50,123 nucleotides of DNA from Pirellulales bacterium (lineage in GTDB: Bacteria; Planctomycetota; Planctomycetia; Pirellulales; Thermoguttaceae): assembly GCA_020846145.1 (NCBI GenBank), contig JADLEL010000060.1, positions 1 to 50,123 on the forward strand, given 5' to 3'. Within the stretch, counting starts at the first letter, position 1; each line of letters begins with the position of its first letter. A program made the position numbers and the translations under genes. Shown piece by piece: positions 26,779-33,456 of the stretch. The notes beneath the pieces are model-generated. The model was not told where the DNA came from and ran no database searches. It saw only the letters and a program-made list of their open reading frames with translations.

Positions 26779-27519
26779 ATGCGCTACCTCGACCTTACCT
26801 TGCCTGCCCCGGCGGAAAATCTCGCGCTCGACGAAGCGCTGTTGGAGACCGCCGAAGCGGCTGGCAGGCCGCTCGAAACGCTGCGGTTCTGGGAACCGGC
26901 CGCGCCGGCGGTCGTGGTGGGCCGCTCCTCGCGGCTCGACGACGAAGTGTTCCTCGACGTTTGCCGGGCGCGCGGCGTGCCCGTGTTGCGGCGGCCCAGC
27001 GGCGGAGCGGCCATCGTCGCCGGACCGGGCTGTCTGATGTACGCCCTGGTGCTGAGCTACGAAAAACGCCCCGATCTGCGGCCGCTCGAAAACGCCCATC
27101 GCGCCGTGCTCGACGCGATGGCCGCCGCGCTCGACTCGCTGCGGCCGGGCGTGCATTGCGCGGGAACCAGCGATCTGGTCGTCGGCGATAAAAATTGCTC
27201 GATCGACAATAAAAAATTCTCCGGCAACAGCGCCCGCTGCCGCCGGACGCACTTTTTATATCACGGCACGCTGCTCTACGATTTCCCGCTCCATGAAATC
27301 AATCGGTTTTTGAAGCATCCGCCGCGCATGCCCGGCTACCGCAATGGGCGGAACCATGCGATCTTCGTCGCGAACTTGAACGTCCCGGCCGACGCGATCC
27401 GCTGCGCGATTTCCCAAGCCTGGAACGCCGCGGAGCCGTATCCCGACTGGCCCCGCGAACTGACCGCCCGCCTCACGGCCGAAAAGTATTCCCAAACGGC
27501 GTGGAACGAGTGCTTGTAG
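26779..27519 (+). CDS. Lipoate--protein ligase A family protein
   Basis: A 246-residue BPL/LplA-fold acyltransferase. These enzymes attach lipoate (or octanoate) to a Lys of lipoyl domains. Seen: RFWEPAAPAVVVGRSS, the substrate-loop RRPSGGAAIVAGPG (71-84, the counterpart of RRxxGGGxVxH), and KKFSGNSARCRRTHFLYHGTLLYDF (from about 145). In the last, the Lys before FSGN corresponds to the catalytic or substrate-binding Lys. In the first loop the usual His after GGGAV is missing (AIVAGPG). It could be a ligase or an octanoyl-transfer enzyme (LipM-like). It stands alone, with REP repeats before and a G-rich array after. Confidence 0.85.
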   Translation: MRYLDLTLPAPAENLALDEALLETAEAAGRPLETLRFWEPAAPAVVVGRSSRLDDEVFLDVCRARGVPVLRRPSGGAAIVAGPGCLMYALVLSYEKRPDLRPLENAHRAVLDAMAAALDSLRPGVHCAGTSDLVVGDKNCSIDNKKFSGNSARCRRTHFLYHGTLLYDFPLHEINRFLKHPPRMPGYRNGRNHAIFVANLNVPADAIRCAISQAWNAAEPYPDWPRELTARLTAEKYSQTAWNECL

Positions 27520-27705
27520 GGGATGGGGATAGGGGATAGGGATTAGGGGATAGGGAATAGGGGATGGGGAATAGGGGATGGGGATTAGGAATAAACGGGG
27601 CCATGCCCGCGCTCGTTGTGGGCGTACAAACGTGTCTTTTCCCTATCCCCTATCCCCTAATCCCTATCCCCTATCCCCTATCCCCTATCCCCTATCCCCT
27701 GCTTT
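27519..27705. repeat. Inverted G-rich / C-rich microsatellite arrays
   Basis: From 27519 to about 27592 units of GGGGATA/GGGGATT/GGGGAAT repeat on the plus strand. From about 27640 to 27705 the complementary CCCCTATC units repeat. A decayed REP hairpin sits between them (around 27600-27625). The two arrays could pair into a long stem, and each has runs of four G that could form a quadruplex. The right array forms the last codons of the next gene. Confidence 0.8.
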
Positions 27706-28431
27706 CCCCTCCCGCACCGTCTCGCGGGCAATCCGTTGCAGGCGGGCGGCGTCGGCAGTGGGGATGCTGGTGAGCATTTTGCCGTCGAACACGAGCCGGC
27801 CCGGCAGGCCGTCGGTCTTCGGATCGACGAGCGCGGCGAAAAACACGCAGGCGGCGAGATAGCTGCCCAACTCGTTGGGATGATTTTTATCGGCGGCGTG
27901 CAGCGTGAAGGGCTTATTGCCCGCGCGGGCTTTCTGCCAGGCAAGGCCCACCGGGGCCACGGCCGCGCCCAGTTCCTTGGCGGTTTCTTCGTAGGCGAGG
28001 GCGATCCGCCGCGTGGTCGCCATTTTGTCCTGCCGCGCCCAGGTCTCAAAGAGCACCGTCCGCGCCCCTTGCTTTTTGACGTGTTCGTGCAGCTTGCCGG
28101 CGTATTCCTTCATGCCTTTCAAGTTTTCGATCGGCCCCGTGCTGCTCTCCTGCAACACGACCACGTCCCATTTCTTGCTCTCGATCAGCTCCGCCGCCTT
28201 GCCGTCCTGCCAATGTTTTTCGAGCGTGCAGCCGCCGGGCGCGTGCATCGCCACGTCGAGCCGCCGCCCCCGCGAAGCCGCCAGGCCTTGGAGGATGTGC
28301 GGCATGTCGTTTGCGTAGGTGAAACTATTGCCGAGGAACAGGATTTTCAGCGGCTCGTCGGCGTCGTCCGCCCGCAGACTTGCCGAAACACACGCGAGAC
28401 ATAAGGGTAATGCGAGCAGGCGCAGTTTCAA
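27685..28431 (-). CDS. Secreted SGNH/GDSL-type hydrolase
   Basis: A 248-residue exported esterase-like protein. Block I reads KILFLGNSFTYANDMP with the nucleophile Ser in GNS. WDVVVLQESS resembles a later block, and AADKNHPNELGSYLAAC carries the Asp-x-x-His pair. I chose the TTG at 28431, because it starts a clean signal peptide (LKLRLLALPLCLACVSASLRA) 8 bp after AAGG. The ATG at 28518, which overlaps the stop of the upstream gene as TAATG, is an alternative that would add 29 polar residues but would explain coupled translation. The C-terminal GKAGDRG and stop are encoded by the CCCCTATC microsatellite. The likely substrate is an ester on a carbohydrate or lipid. Confidence 0.78.
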   Translation of the reverse strand: MKLRLLALPLCLACVSASLRADDADEPLKILFLGNSFTYANDMPHILQGLAASRGRRLDVAMHAPGGCTLEKHWQDGKAAELIESKKWDVVVLQESSTGPIENLKGMKEYAGKLHEHVKKQGARTVLFETWARQDKMATTRRIALAYEETAKELGAAVAPVGLAWQKARAGNKPFTLHAADKNHPNELGSYLAACVFFAALVDPKTDGLPGRLVFDGKMLTSIPTADAARLQRIARETVREGKAGDRG

Positions 28432-28517
28432 GATCGTAACCTTCGAGTCGGAGGATGATGGAGCAAATGGATAGTGGTATCCGCGAACAAATACAAGCCG
28501 GTTCCGGCGGCGGGGCA

Positions 28518-29294
28518 TTACTTCATGCTCGCCCGCAGGTCGATAAACGCTTGGTCGAAGGATTCGATGTGGATCAGCCCGAGCCGGGGGTACTCGATGT
28601 CGAGGATCACATAGATCGTAATCGCCATCACCAGGGCGAAACCGACGATGTGCATCCAACTGTGCTTCTTGCCGCCGGCCATGCCGTAGCCCGCCAACAG
28701 CGAACTCACCAGCGCCAACACGGCGAGCATCACGAAAATCACCGTCGGCGGATGAAGCAGCGCGGCCATCTTACTCGTCGTGGCGATGTCGATCATCTGA
28801 TTGATCGCGGGCAAGAGCAGCATTGAGGCCGTCGGATTCTCGCTGGCCTTGCAGGCCGAGACCGCCCGCGGCCAAATGGCGTTCACTTTCGTCAACGCCT
28901 TCTCAGCTTCCGCCTGGGCCGCTTCGATGTCCGGCAGTTTGCGCAGGACTTCGAGCCGCGAATCCATGTATTCCCGAAAACTCTGCCGCAACGCCGGCTG
29001 TTCTTCGGGCGGAAGCAGGTCGATCCGCAGGTAGGCCGTGCCGATCACGTTCGCCTCCTCGACGATCAACTGCCGCCGCGCGTCGAACCGGCCGGCCGCG
29101 CCGGAAAAAGTGAACGCGATCAACAGCCCCAGCAGGGCGAAAATCGCCCCGTCGATCGCCCCCATCCCCACCCGCGCCCCCTCCGGGTCCTGCGCCATCC
29201 GCCAAATCCCGATCCGCCGCCCGCAGATCAATAGCAGCAACATGCCGAGAAACAGGCCGATCGCCACCAGCAATACCGTGTAAGCGATGTCCAT
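28518..29294 (-). CDS. DUF4239-type (bestrophin-like) membrane protein
   Basis: A 258-residue membrane protein with segments at the N-terminus (TVLLVAIGLFLGMLLLLI), around residues 49-65 (GAIFALLGLLIAFTFSGAAG) and two near the C-terminus (VIFVMLAVLALVSSLLAGYG, IVGFALVMAITIYVIL). The central RFDARRQLIVEEANVIGTAYLRIDLLPPEEQ is the conserved run of the DUF4239 family, which is described as bestrophin-like; ion-channel activity is not established. The stop overlaps an ATG of the SGNH gene by one base, so the two may be co-translated. Confidence 0.85.
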   Translation of the reverse strand: MDIAYTVLLVAIGLFLGMLLLLICGRRIGIWRMAQDPEGARVGMGAIDGAIFALLGLLIAFTFSGAAGRFDARRQLIVEEANVIGTAYLRIDLLPPEEQPALRQSFREYMDSRLEVLRKLPDIEAAQAEAEKALTKVNAIWPRAVSACKASENPTASMLLLPAINQMIDIATTSKMAALLHPPTVIFVMLAVLALVSSLLAGYGMAGGKKHSWMHIVGFALVMAITIYVILDIEYPRLGLIHIESFDQAFIDLRASMK

Positions 29295-29345
29295 AAAAGT
29301 TCCCGATTTTTAGTAGCTCCAGCCTGCCGGGTGGAATTCTGCTCT

Positions 29346-30707
29346 TTATTCCCATGCTCCGCGCGGGAACGCCATGTCGCTCGCATCCATCCGGCGAAGA
29401 TAAATAAAAATTCCAATCGCCGAAAAGACCGCGAGCAAGCTCGTGAAACATCCCGGTTCGGGCACGGCAACGGCGGCGGTAGCGCCGATGGCGAGCGCGT
29501 TCTGGACGATCGCCGCCGCGGTCAATTCGCCGTCGAGAACCTTGACCGCGCCCAATCCGCCGATCGTGCCCACCGTATGCGCGCCGCCGTTGATCTGGAA
29601 CGTAGCGCCGGCGGACGTGGAGATGGCCGACAGCGGGCCAAGGTCGTCGCCGTCGGCCAGCGCCAACGTTCCCTGATTGATGACCGTACTGCCCGTGTAA
29701 CTATAGGTATAACCGTCGGCTCCGTCCAAAAAGAGCGTGCCGCCGCCTTTCTTGACGAGCGATCCCGTGCCCGAAACGTTCGCCCGCAGGGTGTAATCGT
29801 CGGAGCGGTTCACGGCCAGCACGCCTTCGTTGAGGTAATTCGTGGAGCCGAGATCGCCGGCGGTTCCGCCGTTGCCGATTTGCAGCGTTCCGGCCAGGAT
29901 GTAAGTGTCGCCGGTCCAACCGGTGCCGCGGCTGTCGCCGGTAACGATCATCGCGCCCGCGCCGTCTTTGGTCAGCGGATAGTGGTATGGCGCGTTCGGG
30001 TCGCCGGCGGGACTGTAGGGAGCGATGGTGCCCGAAAACGCGAGTTTCGCGCCGCCCTGGACGGCGAAAACGTCCAGATAGCACAACCGCCGGGCGGAGA
30101 TCGTCGAATCGGCGGTTACCTGCGTCTTATCGTAGAAATACCACGGGCCGGTTTCGGTGGTATTGAGGGCGTCGTCCGCCAGCGTGCCGCCGTTCAAGGT
30201 CAGCGCTCCCAAGGCGGAAGTGTTGCCAGGTTGGGTCGTGAGAGTGCCGCCGGCGTGGACTACGATCGGGCTGAGATTGCCGCCCGAAAAGCCAATGGCG
30301 TTGTCGGCGGCCACGCGCAGCACTCCGCCGTTGTTGATGGCGATGCCGCCGGCGCTGAGCGTGCCGCCCAGATTGTAAACGCCGGCGACGCCGTTGTTTC
30401 CCAGGAAGGCCGTGCCTTGCACGGTCAGCGAACCGCCGGTTTGCGTGATCGTTCCGGGAACGGCAAGGCCCAGTTGCAGGCTCGCCGCGCCGTAATCGGC
30501 CGCGCCGATCAGCGCAGTCCCGCCATTGGCGATACGCACGGCATCGGCTGGGCCGGGCACCGAGCCGCCGCTCCAATTACCGCCCAACCCCCAGTCGCCG
30601 GCGCCGCCGATCCAATCGATGGCGAACGCCGGGCCGGTCCAATGCGGGCCGCAAAGGAAAAGGAACAAAAGTGCCCGGGAAATCCGCGGAAAAAATCGAG
30701 GAGACAT
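29346..30707 (-). CDS. PEP-CTERM surface protein with autotransporter-type beta-strand repeats
   Basis: A 453-residue exported protein. After a signal peptide (ALLFLFLCGPHWTGPAFA) come Gly/Asn/Thr-rich beta-strand repeats (DWGLGGNWSGGSVPGPADAV, LVKKGGGTLFLDG, TVINQGTLALADGDDLG) like the autotransporter-associated repeat family. Near the end is a PEP-CTERM signal: AVPEPGCF, a hydrophobic segment LLAVFSAIGIFIYL, then RR. PEP-CTERM proteins are processed by an exosortase; a candidate lies at 36263. Odd feature: 14 residues (MDASDMAFPRGAWE) follow the RR, and most are encoded by a REP repeat that also supplies the TAA. This tail would be removed with the sorting signal, so it may be harmless. Confidence 0.87.
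   Translation of the reverse strand: MSPRFFPRISRALLFLFLCGPHWTGPAFAIDWIGGAGDWGLGGNWSGGSVPGPADAVRIANGGTALIGAADYGAASLQLGLAVPGTITQTGGSLTVQGTAFLGNNGVAGVYNLGGTLSAGGIAINNGGVLRVAADNAIGFSGGNLSPIVVHAGGTLTTQPGNTSALGALTLNGGTLADDALNTTETGPWYFYDKTQVTADSTISARRLCYLDVFAVQGGAKLAFSGTIAPYSPAGDPNAPYHYPLTKDGAGAMIVTGDSRGTGWTGDTYILAGTLQIGNGGTAGDLGSTNYLNEGVLAVNRSDDYTLRANVSGTGSLVKKGGGTLFLDGADGYTYSYTGSTVINQGTLALADGDDLGPLSAISTSAGATFQINGGAHTVGTIGGLGAVKVLDGELTAAAIVQNALAIGATAAVAVPEPGCFTSLLAVFSAIGIFIYLRRMDASDMAFPRGAWE
29348..29384. repeat. REP-like repeat forming the 3' end of the PEP-CTERM gene
   Basis: A decayed copy of the GTTCCCAGGCTCCCGCC family (CCCATGCTCCGCGCGGGAAC core). Read on the minus strand it encodes DMAFPRGAWE and the stop begins inside it. 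Confidence 0.75.
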
Positions 30708-30818
30708 GGCAATACCGAGGTGGGTAGGACTTGGTGAAAATTGAAACCCGACTCTAAAATTAGTTTATTTCGAGACGAATGCAGATTCAATAGCGCGACC
30801 ATAGTAAGGCAGAACAAG

Positions 30819-30902
30819 TTGGAAAGCCGCGACCAATGGTCGCGGTTCGCGGGTGAAAGTAATGCGTAGCCTCCCGATTTGCAAGACTTTTCAGACCTCC
30901 TG
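30819..30902 (+). repeat. 84-bp dispersed repeat, copy A
   Basis: Starts TTGGAAAGCCGCGACC and contains the stem CCGCGACC-AAT-GGTCGCGG. It matches 38825-38908 in length and in most positions (shared TTTGCAAGACTT near the end). The two copies bracket the heptad-repeat gene and the two membrane-protein genes, in the same orientation. Confidence 0.85.
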
Positions 30903-31216
30903 ACGCCATCGCCACGCTTTTCGTGGGCATTGCACCCGTCAAATAGAATTTGCAGGACCACAAGTTTCTGGCAGAATGTTTTTTTTTTGCAGACGGTTAT
31001 CAATTATAAACGCGGCGATAGCGGAAATATTTCGCAAGACGATTTTTGCCAAAATAATATGTTTTTATTCGCCCATAACGCAACAAATGCGCCCATCGTG
31101 CGTTTAATAAGAGAGTTAAACGCGCCGGCATTCGGAATGCTCGTGGCGGATCGAATATCGTACTCGTTCATTTGACGTCGAATGACGAGCTGAACGATAA
31201 TGTATTTCGCGCACAC

Positions 31217-31245
31217 TTGACAAATAAATGGGGGGATGGTAGAAA
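31217..31245 (+). promoter_or_regulatory. Candidate sigma-70-type promoter of the cysteine-heptad gene
   Basis: A perfect -35 TTGACA (31217-31222) is followed 17 bp later by TAGAAA (31240-31245), four of six matches to TATAAT. It would give a leader of about 180 nt before the ATG at 31435. Confidence 0.4.
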
Positions 31246-31434
31246 TTATCGTTAGTATTGAATGTTGATTTCCTCGGTTTTATCATCGGTTTCTTTTCAA
31301 CGTGTTTACGAGCTTCATTCCGCGGTGCGCGCGGAAATTGCCATAGTTTGCATGTCGGGGCATCGGATTCCCAAATTGCGGCTGTTTGTTGATTAAGGGC
31401 GAGTTGCTTTTCGCTTTTTCGAAAGGAGATGTTT

Positions 31435-33291
31435 ATGGCTCGATTGAGTTTTGTTGGTTTAGCAATTCTTGCGGCGATTTTCGCCGGGGGAATGGCCGCG
31501 TTCGCCGATGAAAGCGCGTTCGACAAATCGCTCGATGCGGCGCTTCAAACGCAAACCGCGCCCGCCGCGCAGGTAAACCAGTACTTCACCACTTCGCCGA
31601 CGTCGGCCACGAACTGCCCGGCCGTGCTGACGAAGTGCCCGCCCATGCAGACGCACTGCCCGGCGGTGGAGACCCAATGTCCGCCGGCAATGACGGTCTG
31701 CCCGGTAGGCGAGACGCGCTGCCCGCCGGTGCAAACGAAGTGTCCTCCGGCGATGACCAGGTGCCCGTTGGCCGAGACGAAATGCCCGATCGTGGAGACG
31801 AAATGTCCGCCGGGCGAGACCTTCTGTCCGGTCGTGGAGACCAAGTGTCCGCCGGTCCAGACGCATTGCCCCGCGGTCGAGACGCGGTGCCCGCCGGTGC
31901 CGACGAAATGCTCGCCCACGGTGGCGATGATAACCCAATGCCCGGTCGCGGAAACGAGATGCCCGCCGGTCGAGACCAAGTGCCCGATCGCCCTGACCAA
32001 ATGCCCACCGGCCCAGACCAAATGTCCGCCGGCGCAAACGAAGTGTCCCGTGGGCGAGACGCATTGCCCCCCAGCCCTGACCAAATGCCCGCCGGCGCAA
32101 ACGAAGTGCCCAGCCGGTGAGACGAAATGTCCGCCGGCCGAAACCAAGTGCCCGCCGGGATTGACGAAGTGTCCGGCGGCCGAGACGAAATGCCCGCCGG
32201 CGCAAACGAAGTGCCCGGTGGGCGAGACGCATTGCCCGCCGGTCGCGACGAAATGCCCCCCAGCGTGGACCAAGTGCCCGGCCGGTGAAACGAAATGCCC
32301 GCCGGTCGAGACCAAGTGCCCGCCGGCACAAACGAAGTGCCCGGCAGGTGAAACGCGTTGTCCGCCGGTCGAAACGAAGTGCCCTCTGGCCTTGACGCGC
32401 TGTCCGCCGGTCGAAACCAAATGCCCCCCGGCACAAACGAAATGCCCGGCCTGCGAAACCAGATGTCCCCCGGTCGAGACGAAGTGCCCGCCATCGTGGA
32501 CGAGGTGCCCGGTCGGCGAAACGAAATGCCCGCCGGTCGAAACGAAATGCCCGCCGGCAATGACGAAGTGCCCGACAGGCGAGACGAAATGCCCGGTGAT
32601 ACAGACGCAGTGTCCAACGGGCGAAACATTCTGCCCGGTCGTCGAAACGAAATGCCCGCCGGCGCTGACCAAATGCCCCGTCGGCGAGACGCATTGCCCG
32701 GTGGTGCAGACGCAATGCCCAACGGGCGAAACGTACTGCCCGGTCGTCGAAACGAAATGCCCGCCGGCAATGACGAAATGCCCGCCGGTTGAAACGCGGT
32801 GTCCGCCGGTCGAGACAAAATGCCCGCCGGCGTTGACCAAATGCCCGGTCGGCGAGACGCATTGCCCGGTCGTCGAGACCAAATGCCCGCCGGCATTGAC
32901 CAAATGCCCCGTAGGCGAGACGCATTGCCCGGTGGTGCAGACGCAATGCCCAACGGGCGAAACGTACTGCCCGGTCGTCGAGACCAAATGCCCCCCGGCA
33001 ATGACGAAATGCCCGCCGGCCGAAACGCGATGTCCGCCGGTCGAGACTAAATGCCCGCCGGCATTGACCAAATGCCCCGTCGGCGAGACGCATTGCCCGG
33101 TGGTGCAGACGCAGTGCCCAACGGGCGAAACGTTTTGCCCGGTCGTTGAGACCAAATGCCCCCCGGCATTGACCAAATGCCCGCCGGCCGAAACGCGTTG
33201 TCCGCCGGTCGAGACCAAATGCCCGGTCGTTGAAACCCAATGTCCCGCGGCAGGCACAATATGCCCTCCTCCTAATCCAGGCAACGGTTAG
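31435..33291 (+). CDS. Secreted cysteine-heptad-repeat protein (79 x CPxxxTx)
   Basis: A 618-residue exported protein that I cannot place in a described family. AAAGGAG (31422-31428) directly abuts an ATG at 31429 but sits 6 bp before the ATG at 31435, so the latter is chosen. A signal peptide (MARLSFVGLAILAAIFAGGMAAFA) and a 35-residue Cys-free linker are followed, to the C-terminus, by 79 units starting Cys-Pro; consensus C-P-[PV]-x-[EQ]-T-[KHRQ]. All units are 7 residues except one 10-residue unit (CSPTVAMITQ) and the C-terminal cap CPPPNPGNG. There are 80 Cys in all, none outside the repeat. Three nearly identical 8-heptad blocks (32653-32820, 32884-33051, 33052-33219) show recent duplication. 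Pro, Thr, Lys and Glu make up most of the rest. I infer a disulfide-crosslinked envelope or fibre protein. The planctomycete YTV-domain wall proteins are the nearest analogy I know, but the motif differs. Confidence 0.9.
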   Translation: MARLSFVGLAILAAIFAGGMAAFADESAFDKSLDAALQTQTAPAAQVNQYFTTSPTSATNCPAVLTKCPPMQTHCPAVETQCPPAMTVCPVGETRCPPVQTKCPPAMTRCPLAETKCPIVETKCPPGETFCPVVETKCPPVQTHCPAVETRCPPVPTKCSPTVAMITQCPVAETRCPPVETKCPIALTKCPPAQTKCPPAQTKCPVGETHCPPALTKCPPAQTKCPAGETKCPPAETKCPPGLTKCPAAETKCPPAQTKCPVGETHCPPVATKCPPAWTKCPAGETKCPPVETKCPPAQTKCPAGETRCPPVETKCPLALTRCPPVETKCPPAQTKCPACETRCPPVETKCPPSWTRCPVGETKCPPVETKCPPAMTKCPTGETKCPVIQTQCPTGETFCPVVETKCPPALTKCPVGETHCPVVQTQCPTGETYCPVVETKCPPAMTKCPPVETRCPPVETKCPPALTKCPVGETHCPVVETKCPPALTKCPVGETHCPVVQTQCPTGETYCPVVETKCPPAMTKCPPAETRCPPVETKCPPALTKCPVGETHCPVVQTQCPTGETFCPVVETKCPPALTKCPPAETRCPPVETKCPVVETQCPAAGTICPPPNPGNG

Positions 33292-33384
33292 AATAGCGGT
33301 TTCCTAGAAAAACCGCCGACTGCCGGCGCCCGATTGGCTTCCTTCGCCGGTTTAGCGAGGGAGCAGGGTGAAATGGCTCCAATT

Positions 33385-33417
33385 CGAGGGCGGCGTTTCA
33401 GCCGCCCTCGTTTTATT
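33385..33417 (+). terminator. Rho-independent terminator after the cysteine-heptad gene
   Basis: A perfect 10-bp GC-rich stem CGAGGGCGGC / GCCGCCCTCG (33385-33394, 33401-33410) with a GTTTCA loop and a TTTTATT tail. It lies 93 bp after the stop. It also argues that the next gene starts after it, at 33457. Confidence 0.75.
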
Positions 33418-33456
33418 GCTACACCGTTGCTTGGCCCGCGATACTTCCGTAACGAC

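Larger units (their letters stand above)
30708..31434. other. Intergenic region upstream of the cysteine-heptad gene
   Basis: About 720 bp between divergent genes. It contains an 84-bp dispersed repeat, a decayed REP near 30903-30935 (CGCCACGCTTTTCGTGGGCA), an AT-rich tract from 30990 to 31260 and a candidate promoter. No gene is seen. Confidence 0.6.

Noticed and set aside
31172..31203. TTGACG (31172) with TAATGT (31198) as a promoter.
   Set aside because: The 20-bp spacer is too long; the TTGACA at 31217 with 17-bp spacing is better.
31615..33270. Could the 21-bp periodic array be a CRISPR?
   Set aside because: No repeat-spacer alternation; units are contiguous, keep the reading frame and vary as codons do. 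No cas genes nearby.
31459..33284. Long open frames on the opposite strand and in other frames across the cysteine-heptad gene (up to about 590 codons).
   Set aside because: A 21-bp repeat without stops in several frames automatically gives long open frames. Only the plus-strand frame starting at 31435 has a ribosome site, a signal peptide and a natural C-terminal cap.
33334..33456. Earlier start codons (TTG 33334, ATG 33373) for the first membrane protein.
   Set aside because: They lie before or around the strong terminator hairpin at 33385-33417, and the added residues are not conserved-looking; kept only as an alternative.
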